Shown: positions 53,712 through 62,418, counted from the stretch's first letter. The stretch is 64,000 nucleotides of DNA from Nocardia ignorata NBRC 108230 (GCF_001612905.1 NZ_BDBI01000018.1:17875-81874), one strand, 5' to 3'. Translations and numbers: made by a program. Notes: generated by a model from the letters alone, not told the origin.

Positions 53712-54893
53712 ATGGACCTCGGTGACCAGCGCGAGGACACCCGTCTGCTCGCGATCATCGTGCACAGCGCGTTCTACGTGCTGCTCGCCGCGTCGCTGTT
53801 GCGCTGGCTGATCCGGCACAGCGAGACCCGTTCGACACCGCTCATCGTCGTCCTCGCGGTGGCGCTGGCGGTGCTCTACGGGCTCAGCGAGCTGCGGGAG
53901 TCGCGCCGGCTCGTGTGGTTCGCGGCGCTGGTGCTCACCTGGTCGGTGCTGGTGGTGCTCGCACCGAGTTTCGCCTGGTGCGCGGTGCCGTTGGTGTACA
54001 CGGGCCTGCGCATCCTCTCCGAACGCACCGCGGTGACGCTGGTCGTCGTGCTGACCGCGCTGGTGGTGGCCAGTCAGGTGCGCATCGCGGGCTGGCTCGA
54101 TCCGAACCTGATGCTCGCGCCGCCCGCGGTGGCGGCCGTGACCACCGCGTTGTTCGTCGGTATGCGCAGGCAGGCGACCCGGCAGGCGGCGCTCATCGAC
54201 GACCTCGTGCGAACCCGTCAGGAACTGGCCGACACCGAACGACGCGAAGGCACCCTGGCCGAACGCGAACGGCTCGCGATGGAAATCCACGACACCCTCG
54301 CCCAGGGTCTGTCCAGCCAGCGCATGCTGTTGCAGGCCGCCGACCTGGTCTGGGATACCGATCCGGGGCTGGCCCGCACGCACCTGCGCTCGGCCGCCGA
54401 GGTCGCCGAACGTGACCTCACCGAAGCGCGCCGCTTCGTCCACGATCTCGCCCCCGCCGATCTCGCCGCGGGCGGGTCGCTGGCCGCCGCGCTGACCACG
54501 CTCGCCGCCCGCGAATCCACCGACACGCTGACAGTGCGATGCCATATCGAAGGTGCGCCGGTGCCGCTGCCGCAGCGCGTGGAAGCCACGCTGCTCCGCA
54601 TCGCCCAGGGCGCGCTGGCCAATGTGCGCGAACACGCGCGGGCGAGCACGGCGACACTCACGCTGACCAGCCTCGACGACCAGATCGTTCTCGATGTGGC
54701 CGACAACGGACGCGGCTTCGATCCCGGTGACGTCGGCGATCCGGCCGAGCATCGGGGTCACGGTCTGCCTGCGATCCGGGCGCGCGTGCGTCAGCTGGGC
54801 GGTACCTGCGCGATCGAATCGGCGCCGGGGGAGGGGACGGTGCTGTCGGTGTCGATCCCGTTGGCCCCGGTCGAACCGGGCGATGCCCGCTAG
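53712..54893 (+). CDS. sensor histidine kinase (NarL/SenS-type)
   Basis: A 393-residue HisKA_3 kinase. About five N-terminal transmembrane helices give a membrane sensor. The phospho-acceptor is H193 in ERERLAMEIHDTLAQGL. The ATPase domain has LANVREHARAS, DVADNGRGFDPG and GHGLPAIRARVRQLGG. ATG 53712 is chosen for its strong GAGAGGAGG site. Coupled (12 bp) to the response regulator. With the divergent HbpS-like gene it resembles HbpS-SenS-SenR redox sensing. Confidence 0.92.
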   Translation: MDLGDQREDTRLLAIIVHSAFYVLLAASLLRWLIRHSETRSTPLIVVLAVALAVLYGLSELRESRRLVWFAALVLTWSVLVVLAPSFAWCAVPLVYTGLRILSERTAVTLVVVLTALVVASQVRIAGWLDPNLMLAPPAVAAVTTALFVGMRRQATRQAALIDDLVRTRQELADTERREGTLAERERLAMEIHDTLAQGLSSQRMLLQAADLVWDTDPGLARTHLRSAAEVAERDLTEARRFVHDLAPADLAAGGSLAAALTTLAARESTDTLTVRCHIEGAPVPLPQRVEATLLRIAQGALANVREHARASTATLTLTSLDDQIVLDVADNGRGFDPGDVGDPAEHRGHGLPAIRARVRQLGGTCAIESAPGEGTVLSVSIPLAPVEPGDAR

Positions 54894-54904
54894 CATCGGC
54901 CGTT

Positions 54905-55537
54905 ATGACCACCACCGTGCGCCTGCTGATCTGTGACGATCACGCGGTGGTGCGCGCGGGCCTGCACGCCCTGCTGTCGAGCGCACCGGGGATCGAGGTG
55001 ATCGGGGAGGCCGCCGACGGCCCGGCGGCGGTGGCGCTGGCCGGGCGCCTGCACCCAGATGTGGTGCTGATGGATCTGCAGCTCGGCGGCGAGATGGACG
55101 GGGTGGCCGCGACCAGGCTCATCACCGCCCAACCGGCGCCGACACCGCACGTTCTCGTGCTGACCACCTACGACACCGATGCCGACATCACCCGCGCGAT
55201 CGAAGCGGGCGCCACCGGATACCTGCTGAAGGCCGAACGCCCCGAGGAACTGTTCGCCGCCATCCGCGCGGCCGCGAGTGGCCAGACCGCATTGTCGGCG
55301 CCGGTCGCGGCCAAGGTCATGGCCAAGATGCGCAATCCCGGGCCCACCCTCACCGCCCGCGAACGCGACATCCTCGGCAAGCTGGCCGAAGGCCTCGGAA
55401 ACCGGGAGATCGCCCGCGCGCTGCACATCAGCGAGGCGACGGTGAAAACGCATCTCGGGCGCATCTACGACAAGCTCGGCGTCGATACGCGCGCCGCCGC
55501 GGTGGCCGTGGCATCGGAGAAGCGGCTCCTCGCCTGA
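54905..55537 (+). CDS. NarL/LuxR-type response regulator (SenR-like)
   Basis: A 210-residue two-domain regulator. The receiver has D11/D12 acid pocket (LLICDDH), phospho-acceptor D57 in VVLMDLQLGG and K at ATGYLLKAE. The C-terminal LuxR HTH is LTARERDILGKLAEGLGNREIARALHISEATVKTHLGRIYDKLGV (in parts). Partner of the kinase just upstream. A hairpin overlaps the stop codon. Confidence 0.94.
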   Translation: MTTTVRLLICDDHAVVRAGLHALLSSAPGIEVIGEAADGPAAVALAGRLHPDVVLMDLQLGGEMDGVAATRLITAQPAPTPHVLVLTTYDTDADITRAIEAGATGYLLKAERPEELFAAIRAAASGQTALSAPVAAKVMAKMRNPGPTLTARERDILGKLAEGLGNREIARALHISEATVKTHLGRIYDKLGVDTRAAAVAVASEKRLLA

Positions 55538-55545
55538 GGAGCCGC
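55522..55545 (+). terminator. hairpin overlapping response regulator stop
   Basis: GCGGCTCCTC (55522-55531) and GAGGAGCCGC (55536-55545) pair perfectly with a 4-nt loop; no T run. The stop codon lies in loop and right arm. Confidence 0.6.
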
Positions 55546-55612
55546 GGCCACTACTCATACAAAGGGTTGCCCGAATTGCGCGGAAGAAACGTGAGCAGGC
55601 CCACTAATTTTT

Positions 55613-55628
55613 TGTGAGGCCGGTCACA
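55613..55628. promoter_or_regulatory. CRP-type binding site
   Basis: TGTGA-GGCCGG-TCACA is a perfect palindromic match to the CRP consensus TGTGA-N6-TCACA used by mycobacterial CRP. It lies about 290 bp before the rpf start and near the expected promoter. CRP control of rpfA is known in Mycobacterium tuberculosis. Confidence 0.75.
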
Positions 55629-55820
55629 AATAGCCGCCTGAAACACAGTTCTGTGATTACGGATTTATCACGAACGACCAGCGGTGAACAGCGTACGTTT
55701 GGACAAACTTTGCTACATAAGCGTCCGTGATCGGTGCGTGATCTTCCGTTGCGAAACAGCTACATTCGATCACGGCTTGAACAACAACCCGAGCCGAATC
55801 GAATCGCAGAACGCCGCAAA

Positions 55821-55903
55821 GCCTGCCCCGCGACTCGAGGATCCCCGACATACCTGTGGGGCAGGGACGCGGTAGTTCGAATACCGAGTCGGTGGGCGCA
55901 GGC
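55821..55903 (+). promoter_or_regulatory. structured 5' leader of rpf, candidate c-di-AMP (ydaO/yuaA) riboswitch
   Basis: Nested pairings are visible: GCCTGC (55821-55826) with GCAGGC (55898-55903), and CGACTCG (55831-55837) with CGAGTCG (55885-55891). Inside lies a CCCC/GGGG hairpin and conserved-looking AGGATCCCCGA and GGACGCGGTAG. The outer 3' strand ends next to the AGGAAA ribosome site of rpf. Actinobacterial rpf genes commonly carry c-di-AMP riboswitches; assignment to that class is from context and structure, not from a model search. Confidence 0.55.
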
Positions 55904-55914
55904 AGGAAATGCTT

Positions 55915-56244
55915 ATGTCTTTCAATCGCAAGTTCACCACCCGTGCCCTCGGTTTCGCCGCTGTCGCCGGTGCCATGATCGCCGTTCCGGCCGGTCTGAC
56001 CACTGCCACCGCTTCGGCGAACAACTGGGACGCCGTGGCGCAGTGCGAGAGCAGCGGTAACTGGGGTATCAACACCGGTAACGGCTACTACGGCGGTCTG
56101 CAGTTCTCGCAGAGCACCTGGGAGGCCTACGGCGGCACCGGCACGGCCGACAACGCCAGCCGTGAAGAGCAGATCCGCGTCGCCGAGAACGTGCTCGCGG
56201 CCCAGGGCCCCGGTGCCTGGCCGACCTGCAGCGCCTACCTGTAA
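55915..56244 (+). CDS. rpf: resuscitation-promoting factor, minimal (transglycosylase-like)
   Basis: A 109-residue secreted peptidoglycan hydrolase. The signal peptide ends around ATASAN (residues 32-37). The Rpf domain fills the rest: NWDAVAQCESSGNWGINTGNGYYGGLQFSQSTWEAYGG (in pieces) with catalytic E45 and the paired C44 and C105. There is no LysM or G5 domain, so it is of the short RpfC/D-like size. ATG 55915 is preferred to 55909 for spacing to AGGAA. Preceded by CRP site and structured leader; cleaves wall glycan to restart growth of dormant cells. Confidence 0.93.
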   Translation: MSFNRKFTTRALGFAAVAGAMIAVPAGLTTATASANNWDAVAQCESSGNWGINTGNGYYGGLQFSQSTWEAYGGTGTADNASREEQIRVAENVLAAQGPGAWPTCSAYL

Positions 56245-56286
56245 GGTACGCCGCGCAATAAACTTTCCTTGTCGGGAAACGGAATA

Positions 56287-56324
56287 CCCGCTATTCGAAG
56301 CACACGTCGAATAGCGGGTTTTTT
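56287..56324 (+). terminator. Rho-independent terminator of rpf
   Basis: CCCGCTATTCGA (56287-56298) pairs perfectly with TCGAATAGCGGG (56307-56318), followed by six T (56319-56324). Confidence 0.92.
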
Positions 56325-56327
56325 CGT

Positions 56328-57545
56328 TTATGCGGAATCCAGCCGATATACCGTGAGGGCGGCCGCGAGCATTCGTGAATCCTTGGGATCGGCCGGGTCG
56401 AGGCCGGTCAGGTCGGCAATGCGGCGCAACCGGTAGGTGAAGGTATTGGGGTGGACATGAATCCGCCGCGAGGCGGTCTTCCGATCGGCGCCGTACTGCA
56501 GATGCGCTTCGAGCGCCTCGACGAGATGCGGGCTCGACAGCAGCGGAATCACGCGTTGCGCCAACCGCTCTCGCGCCGGGCCCGGCCGGGTGAGCTGATA
56601 CTCGAGCAGCAGATCGTCCAGGCGGTAGCACCCGCCGGGTTTACCCCGGAGCCGAGCCAGCTCGGTCAGTTCGCTCGCGTCTTTGGCGGCGGTGGGAATG
56701 TCGTCGCGGGCCACCTCCGAGAACTCCGCGAGGAACACCGGAACCCCGAATTGTTCGGCCAGTCGCGTGGCGAGCTGGTCGAAGCGCGCGGCGTCGAGGA
56801 CATCGGCCTCGGAGCGGCTCAGCAGGGCGATGCCGCTGGTGCCGTCGAAGGTGGCGGGGGTGGTCGTTCCGGTCAGCGCGTCGAGGGCGCGCTGCAACAC
56901 CCGGATGCGGCGGCGCGTCAGCAGGTTGGCCGCGCTGCCGGTGCGCGGCTGCTCGTCGAGGTGGATCGCGAGCACCGTGTACTGCTCGGCCAGCATCGTG
57001 TCGGCGCGCGCCGCGAGTTCCTCGGCCGGTAGCCCGCGCACCAGCGCCGAGCATAATTCGCGCCGGGCCTCGCGTTCGGCGTGGTAGATCGACTGCTCCA
57101 CCTCGGTGTAGGTCTCGACCACGGTCATATTGATGTGGCGGAGCAGATCGAGCAGCCGGCTGAACACGTGGATGAATTCGAACATCTCGCTGGGCTCGGC
57201 CTCCGCGGAGGCCGCCGCGAGCAGCGACTGCGCCGATGCGTGAATGGCATCGATGAGCAGCGGCAACGGCAACCGGTCCTCGGCATGACGCTCGGCGACC
57301 GGGGCCACGAACATGGCCACCTCCGACTTGGTGAACTCCCGGTTCGAGGCGATCGCGTCGAGCACCGCCCGGCCGCAGGCATAGATGGTCGGCAGCACCT
57401 CGGCGGTGAAGTGGCCGGCGGGCAGTTCGGCGGGGGCTTTGGCGGCGAGTCCTTCGGCGAGCATCCGCTCGGCGATCTGGGGCCAGCGACTCAGCAGACG
57501 AGTCGTCAGATCGGGTGACGCGGACGTGGCTTGTTCGGCGAGCAT
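56328..57545 (-). CDS. PucR/CdaR-type helix-turn-helix regulator
   Basis: A 405-residue regulator. The N-terminal two thirds are helical (RsbR-like/GGDEF-like sensor), and the C-terminal PucR HTH reads LVEALEAHLQYGADRKTASRRIHVHPNTFTYRLRRIADLTGLD in parts. The end RMLAAALTVYRLD is also typical. Stops 4 bp after the rpf terminator on the other strand. Target unknown, possibly the divergent lipase operon. Confidence 0.9.
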   Translation of the reverse strand: MLAEQATSASPDLTTRLLSRWPQIAERMLAEGLAAKAPAELPAGHFTAEVLPTIYACGRAVLDAIASNREFTKSEVAMFVAPVAERHAEDRLPLPLLIDAIHASAQSLLAAASAEAEPSEMFEFIHVFSRLLDLLRHINMTVVETYTEVEQSIYHAEREARRELCSALVRGLPAEELAARADTMLAEQYTVLAIHLDEQPRTGSAANLLTRRRIRVLQRALDALTGTTTPATFDGTSGIALLSRSEADVLDAARFDQLATRLAEQFGVPVFLAEFSEVARDDIPTAAKDASELTELARLRGKPGGCYRLDDLLLEYQLTRPGPARERLAQRVIPLLSSPHLVEALEAHLQYGADRKTASRRIHVHPNTFTYRLRRIADLTGLDPADPKDSRMLAAALTVYRLDSA

Positions 57546-57738
57546 GCCTGGAATTGTGTCCCAAGACAGGGCGAAAGTGGGCGCTCCAGTCGGCTACGAC
57601 GAGAACTTGGTTCACGAGACAAGAACGGTCGCGTTTTCTGGGCGCACGGTGCAGTGACACCCTGTGGCCCCGGTCATAGATTCGCAGAACGCGCATCGGG
57701 CCACCTGCCCGACGACGCTGTTCTACGGAAGTGAAACC

Positions 57739-58884
57739 TTGATTGCAACGACGCATCCTTTTCGCCGAACCCTGTCCGCGTTCGGCATCGCCGCCGCGCT
57801 CGTCGCGCTCGGCACCCATTCGGCCGCCGCGACTCCCACGCTCGAACCGACCGTCGCCTCGCTGGCCGAATACCTGACCGCCACCGCGCCGACCACTCCC
57901 GACGGCCGCCCCACCGCCATCGCCGACACCGGCAGCTCCTCGGGCAGCGGGTCGGGTTCGTCGAGTCGTGCCTCCGACACCATCGGTGAGGGCCCCTCGA
58001 TGTCGGCTTACCTGCCCGCCTTCGCCTACGGCCTGCTGAACCCGGACGCCGCGCCGCCCAAGGCCAACCGCTGGGACTGCAAACCCACCGCGGCCCATCC
58101 GCGACCGGTGGTCCTGCTGCACGGCACCTGGCTCAATGCCTACGACACCTTCTCCTATCTGTCACCGCGGCTGGCCGACGCCGGGCACTGCGTGTTCACC
58201 CTGAACTTCGGCAAGTCGACCCTGCTGGAAGCCGGTGGGCTCGGCGCGATTCTGCCCGGTCGCAACGGGGTGGGCCCGATGGTCGAATCCTCAGGCCAGG
58301 TGGCCGCGTTCATCGAGCGGGTGCTGGCCGCGACCGGCGCCGAACAGGTCGATATCGTCGGCCACTCCCAGGGCGCGACCATCGCCAACCACTACCTCAA
58401 GTTCGACGGGGGACGGGGCAAGGTCGCCACCCTTGTGAGCTTCGGCGGCACCCACCACGGCACCTCACTGCTCGGTATCGCCACGCTCGGCCGCATGATC
58501 AACAACGCGGGCATCGACATCCTCGGCTTCTACCGCCCGATCATCGGCGCCGCCAATGTGGAACAGGCCATCGGCTCGCCGTTCTACACCACGCTCAACG
58601 CCGACGGCGACACCGTGCCAGGCGTGCACTACACCGTGGTCGGCTCCCGCTACGACGAAGTGATGAACCCTCTCGACCTGGGCTTCCTGGTCGCCGGACC
58701 GGACGCGACCGTCGACAACATTACGCTGCAGGCGGGCTGCGAACAGGACGTCTCCGACCACCTGACGATGATGTATTCCCCGCGCGCGGCCTCCATCGCG
58801 CTGCATGCTCTCGATCCGGCGAGCGGACCCGAGCTGGCCTGCACGTTCAACCCGTGGTTCTTCGGCGGAGGCGGCAGCCTATGA
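57739..58884 (+). CDS. secreted lipase, class 2 / EstA-like
   Basis: A 381-residue exported lipase. TTG 57739 gives a signal peptide (FRRTLSAFGIAAALVALGTHSAAA) and has a GGAAG site; no ATG/GTG start in frame precedes the signal better. A Ser/Gly linker (SSSGSGSGSSSRAS) follows. The catalytic serine is in VGHSQGA, the oxyanion region in VVLLHGTWLNAYDTF, and His in DVSDHLTMMY. Family alpha/beta hydrolase lipases of Nocardia and Rhodococcus. Stop overlaps the next lipase start (ATGA). Confidence 0.87.
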   Translation: MIATTHPFRRTLSAFGIAAALVALGTHSAAATPTLEPTVASLAEYLTATAPTTPDGRPTAIADTGSSSGSGSGSSSRASDTIGEGPSMSAYLPAFAYGLLNPDAAPPKANRWDCKPTAAHPRPVVLLHGTWLNAYDTFSYLSPRLADAGHCVFTLNFGKSTLLEAGGLGAILPGRNGVGPMVESSGQVAAFIERVLAATGAEQVDIVGHSQGATIANHYLKFDGGRGKVATLVSFGGTHHGTSLLGIATLGRMINNAGIDILGFYRPIIGAANVEQAIGSPFYTTLNADGDTVPGVHYTVVGSRYDEVMNPLDLGFLVAGPDATVDNITLQAGCEQDVSDHLTMMYSPRAASIALHALDPASGPELACTFNPWFFGGGGSL

Positions 58885-60239
58885 CCAGTCTGCTCGATCG
58901 GGCGGCCACCCTGCGCGGAGCTCCGCCGCTACCGCCCGACGATCCCTTCTATATCGCTCCGCCCGATCTAGAGACGCTCGCGCCCGGCACGGTGGTGCGG
59001 TCGCGCTCGGTGGAGCTGGCCCTGTTCGGCATGGTGCCGCAGCGTATCGCCGCGTGGCAATTGCTCTATCGCACCTGTGATCTCGACGGCAATGCCGAGG
59101 TGACGGTGACGACGGTGCTGTTGCCCTGGGGTGCCGACCCGCGCGAGTCCCGTCCGCTCGTCTCGTTCCAGTGCGCGATCGATGCCGTTGCCCCGCGGTG
59201 CTTCCCGTCCTACGCCTTGCGCCGCGGCGCGCAGACCATCGGCTCGATCGCCCCGCTGGAACTGCCGATCATCGCGATGGCGCTGCGGCAGGGGTGGGCG
59301 GTCTCGGTCCCCGACCACGAGGGGCTCGACGGGCGGTTCGGCGCCGCGAGGGAACCCGGTTACCGGGCGCTCGACGGCATCCGTGCGGCACTGAGTTTCG
59401 GCGCGCTCGGGTTGTCGCCCTCGAATCAGGTTGCACTGTGGGGCTATTCGGGCGGCGGGCTGGCGACGGCCTGGGCGGCCGAGCTGGCCGCCGAGTACGC
59501 CCCCGAGCTGGATATCGTCGGCGCCGCCGCCGGGTCGCCCGTGGGTGACCCGGCGGCGGCGTTCGTCCGGCTCAACGGTGGCTGGTTCGCCGGATTCCCC
59601 GCCGCCTTCGTCGCCGGTCTGCGCCGCGCCTACCCGGAGCTGGTCCCCGTGCTGGAAGACCACTTCGACACGCGGTTCCGCGCCCTGCTCGGCGAGGCCG
59701 AACAACGCAGTACCTTCGCGCTGTTGCTGCGGTTCGCCCGCCGCGATGTCGCCCGCCACCTGCGCGGCGGCATCGCGGAACTGCTCGCCGAACCGGTGCT
59801 GCGCCGCGTTCTCACCGACATCGAGCCCGGCGGCAAGGCCCCGGCCGCCCCGCTGCTCGTGGTGCAGGGTGTGCGCGACGAGGTGATCGCGGTCGCCGAC
59901 ATCGACGCGCATGTCCGGCGCTACGAGCGGGCCGGTGCGACCGTGCGGTACCTGCGCATCCGCAACGGTTCCCATCTGCCGCTGGAGTTCCTCGTCGTCC
60001 CGGTCGTCCTCGACTGGCTCGCCGACCGCTTCGCGGGCAGACAGACCGAGACCGGGACGGAGACGGTGACCTCGGTGGCCCGTTCCGTGCGGGCGGTGCG
60101 CAAGCACCTGGAGTTCCTGCAGGTCGTGCTGACCATGGTCGCCGGTCGGCCGATCGGTGTGGCCGATGCCCCGTCGGCGCCGGCCACACAGTCCTCGCCG
60201 CTGGTGCCCGAAGAAAGGGAAATATTACGTATCAGCTAA
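58881..60239 (+). CDS. LIP family triacylglycerol lipase
   Basis: A 452-residue secretory-lipase family (PF03583-like) protein: DDPFYIAPPDLETLAPGTVVRSR, VSVPDHEGLDGRFGA, nucleophile in WGYSGGGLATAWAAELA, GVRDEVIAVAD (Asp region) and RNGSHLPLEF (His). No clear signal peptide, so location is uncertain. ATG overlaps the preceding lipase stop by 4 bp; they form an operon for lipid or ester use. Confidence 0.88.
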   Translation: MTSLLDRAATLRGAPPLPPDDPFYIAPPDLETLAPGTVVRSRSVELALFGMVPQRIAAWQLLYRTCDLDGNAEVTVTTVLLPWGADPRESRPLVSFQCAIDAVAPRCFPSYALRRGAQTIGSIAPLELPIIAMALRQGWAVSVPDHEGLDGRFGAAREPGYRALDGIRAALSFGALGLSPSNQVALWGYSGGGLATAWAAELAAEYAPELDIVGAAAGSPVGDPAAAFVRLNGGWFAGFPAAFVAGLRRAYPELVPVLEDHFDTRFRALLGEAEQRSTFALLLRFARRDVARHLRGGIAELLAEPVLRRVLTDIEPGGKAPAAPLLVVQGVRDEVIAVADIDAHVRRYERAGATVRYLRIRNGSHLPLEFLVVPVVLDWLADRFAGRQTETGTETVTSVARSVRAVRKHLEFLQVVLTMVAGRPIGVADAPSAPATQSSPLVPEEREILRIS

Positions 60240-60341
60240 TTCTCCGCACCTTTCCCGCACGCGCCGAGTCCTAAACATAAAAGGTGAATAAATAACTCTC
60301 AGAAAGTTCTCATGCAATTTTAAGTAACACGCTGTCGCACC

Positions 60342-60347
60342 TATAAT
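60342..60347 (+). promoter_or_regulatory. consensus -10 box TATAAT
   Basis: A perfect TATAAT lies 139 bp upstream of the 38-residue peptide gene in an AT-rich gap. Upstream -35 is weak (TTTAAG-like near 60319). A GTTACTGTAAC palindrome at 60373-60383 follows. Confidence 0.45.
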
Positions 60348-60485
60348 CGCAGGTGGTGATAGGTAAAACCGGGTTACTGTAACGGCTGTCACTAATCCGT
60401 AATTTGCGTAACTCGCGGCGTTCGGTGGTCGATATGCCATTCGTAAGCCAGCCTCGGCTGGAGCATGAGAAACAGAGGAGTATTT

Positions 60486-60602
60486 ATGATCCCCGTTATC
60501 ATCGACACCGGTAGCGCCGCCCTGAACGGTCTTTTCGACACCCTGGGTGCTGCTCTGCACGGTCTGGTCGACACCCTGTGGACCGGCTCCTTCGGCGGCT
60601 GA
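60486..60602 (+). CDS. 38-residue amphipathic peptide
   Basis: A very short gene with a good GAGGAG site 6 nt before ATG. The peptide has no signal sequence or Cys. It contains an 11-residue repeat (GLFDTLGAALH then GLVDTLW) that would form a strongly amphipathic helix, and it ends in SFGG. A long hairpin follows, giving a complete small transcription unit. Size and character recall corynebacterial PorA/PorH-type pore peptides or surface-active peptides, but sequence homology is not evident to me. Coding is inferred from ribosome site, repeat and terminator. Confidence 0.6.
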   Translation: MIPVIIDTGSAALNGLFDTLGAALHGLVDTLWTGSFGG

Positions 60603-60654
60603 TTCGTCAGCGCTTTCGGCCGGTGACGGCCGGGTCGACGGGAACGTCGGCCAC

Positions 60655-60690
60655 GAGAATGCCCCGCACCTTCCGGTGTGGGGCATTCTC
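60655..60690. terminator. 16-bp hairpin between peptide gene and CDF gene
   Basis: 60655-60670 pairs with 60675-60690 (15 Watson-Crick plus one G-U) around a TTCC loop; converging genes on both sides. Confidence 0.8.
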
Positions 60691-60700
60691 GCGTCCGGGG

Positions 60701-61654
60701 TCAGTGCGTGTGCGGTGCTTCGGCCGTGTGGGTGTCGCCGCAGGCGCTGCTCTGCCGGTTGCCGATCGCGAGCACCTCCGGGGTGGCGTGGTCGACCTGC
60801 AGGGTGACGTGGCTGATGTGGTGGTCGTGGTCGAGCATGTGCGCCACGTCTTCGCGCACCGCGTGGCAATCGCGGCCCGGCTGCACCAGGATGTGCGCCG
60901 ACAGGGCAGGGGAGCCGGAGGTGATCTCCCAGATGTGCAGATCGTGCACGCCGACCACGCCGTCGCGGGCGCGGATGTCGGTGTCGATCTGCGCGGGATC
61001 GAGGTAGTCGGGGGCGGCCTCGAGGAAGATGCGGCTCGACGCGCGGATCAGCCCGACACCTGCCTTGATCATCAGCGCGACCACGATCAGAGTGGCGACG
61101 ATATCGGCGCGAGCCCAGCCCGTCAGGATGATGACCACACCCGCGACAGCGGTGGCGATGAACGCGAACAGGTCGTTGAGGATGTGCTGGTAGGCGCCCT
61201 CGATATTGAGGCTCGTCCGATCGGCGCGACTGATCATCCAGGTGGCGAGCACATTCACGGCCACACCGACCAGCGCGGTGACGAGCACCAGGCCGCCGTG
61301 TACTTCCGGCGGCTCGAACAGCCTGCGGATCGCCTCGTAACCGAGCCACAGCGCGAGCAGCAGCAGGGTGAGCCCGTTGGCCTGGGCGGACAGGATCTCC
61401 ACCCGCTTCCAGCCGAAGGTCATCCGTCCCCTCGGCGGGCGCGCGGCCAACCGGATAGCCCACAGCGCCAGCGCGATGGACGCGGCGTCGGTGGTCATAT
61501 GCGCGGCGTCGGACAGCAGTGCCAGCGAATCGGCGACGATACCGACGATGACCTCGCCGATCAGGAACGTGACGATCAGGGCCAGCGCGCCCGCCAGCCA
61601 GCGTTTGTCGCTGTCGGCCGACACCCCGTGGTCGTGCCCGTGTCCTGCGCCCAT
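60701..61654 (-). CDS. cation diffusion facilitator (CzcD/ZitB-like) metal exporter
   Basis: A 317-residue CDF proton/metal antiporter exporting Zn2+ or similar ions. His-rich N-terminus (GAGHGHDHG), six transmembrane helices, site-A motifs LLSDAAHMTTDAAS in TM2 and HILNDLFAF in TM5, and a C-terminal cytoplasmic domain ending in CGDTHTAEAPHTH. ATG 61654 with AGAGGGGAA site is chosen; a longer start exists. No metalloregulator gene adjoins. Confidence 0.93.
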   Translation of the reverse strand: MGAGHGHDHGVSADSDKRWLAGALALIVTFLIGEVIVGIVADSLALLSDAAHMTTDAASIALALWAIRLAARPPRGRMTFGWKRVEILSAQANGLTLLLLALWLGYEAIRRLFEPPEVHGGLVLVTALVGVAVNVLATWMISRADRTSLNIEGAYQHILNDLFAFIATAVAGVVIILTGWARADIVATLIVVALMIKAGVGLIRASSRIFLEAAPDYLDPAQIDTDIRARDGVVGVHDLHIWEITSGSPALSAHILVQPGRDCHAVREDVAHMLDHDHHISHVTLQVDHATPEVLAIGNRQSSACGDTHTAEAPHTH

Positions 61655-61740
61655 GCGATTTCCCCTCTCCGGTGAACCGAACGGCGCAATCATATGCACG
61701 AATCGCTATGTATGCAATTCCTTCGTGGCCCGGGAACGGA

Positions 61741-61793
61741 GCGAGCCCGGCAGCCCTGCTCCCCCCTCCTGGAGCAGGCCCGGCCGGGCTCGC
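61741..61793. repeat. compound inverted repeat upstream of CDF and sigma genes
   Basis: GCGAGCCCGG (61741-61750) pairs with CCGGGCTCGC (61784-61793), and inside it CCTGCTCC (61755-61762) pairs with GGAGCAGG (61771-61778). It lies between divergent genes; terminator, attenuator or operator are all possible. Confidence 0.55.
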
Positions 61794-61881
61794 AGGAACT
61801 ACTTTCCGGCACGGCACCAGCAGGATCCTGAAGAGTCGCTTAAGGCGTTGTCATCGGGCGGTCCGGCCGCGATAACCCGGT

Positions 61882-62418
61882 ATGGCGGACAACTTCTGTA
61901 ACGCGCACTGCGCGCGACTGTGTACCAGGGACGGGCTGGCCGACGTGCTGGCCACCGATCGCGGCCTGCTGCACTGGCGGGCCATGCGCAGCCTCGGCGA
62001 TCGCGGGCTGGCCGAGCATGCCGTACAGGAGACCTTGCTGCGCGCGTGGCGCGCGTGCGCCGACTTCGACGCGCGCAAGGGCAGCGTGCGCACGTGGCTG
62101 CTGGCGATCGAACGCAATGTGGTCGTCGATATCGTGCGGGCTCGGGCCGTGCGCCCGATCGATGTGGGTTTCGACGACCTCGCCGAGTTGGTGCCCTGCG
62201 GCAGGCCGGATTTCGCCGACGGGCTCGTCGACGGCCTGCTCGTCGACGAACTGCTCGCCCGGTTGCCCGAACCTCAGCGCGCGGCCGTGGTCGAAGTGAT
62301 TCTGCGTGATCGCGGATACCGGGAAGTGGCCGAGGATTTCGGTGTTCCCGTCGGCACGGTGAAGACCCGCGTGCACTACGCGCTGCGCTCGCTGCGGCAG
62401 TTGCCGGAGGTTGCCTGA
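61882..62418 (+). CDS. ECF-type RNA polymerase sigma factor
   Basis: A 178-residue sigma70 family protein with region 2 (LAEHAVQETLLRAWRACADFDARKGSVRTWLLAIERNVVVDIVRARAVRP in pieces) and region 4 (LPEPQRAAVVEVILRDRGYREVAEDFGVPVGTVKTRVHYALRSLR). Cys/His cluster at the N-terminus (FCNAHCARLC) is unusual and could bind metal. No anti-sigma gene lies downstream (62419-62585 is non-coding), so its control is not evident. Could serve the divergent CDF exporter. Confidence 0.88.
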   Translation: MADNFCNAHCARLCTRDGLADVLATDRGLLHWRAMRSLGDRGLAEHAVQETLLRAWRACADFDARKGSVRTWLLAIERNVVVDIVRARAVRPIDVGFDDLAELVPCGRPDFADGLVDGLLVDELLARLPEPQRAAVVEVILRDRGYREVAEDFGVPVGTVKTRVHYALRSLRQLPEVA

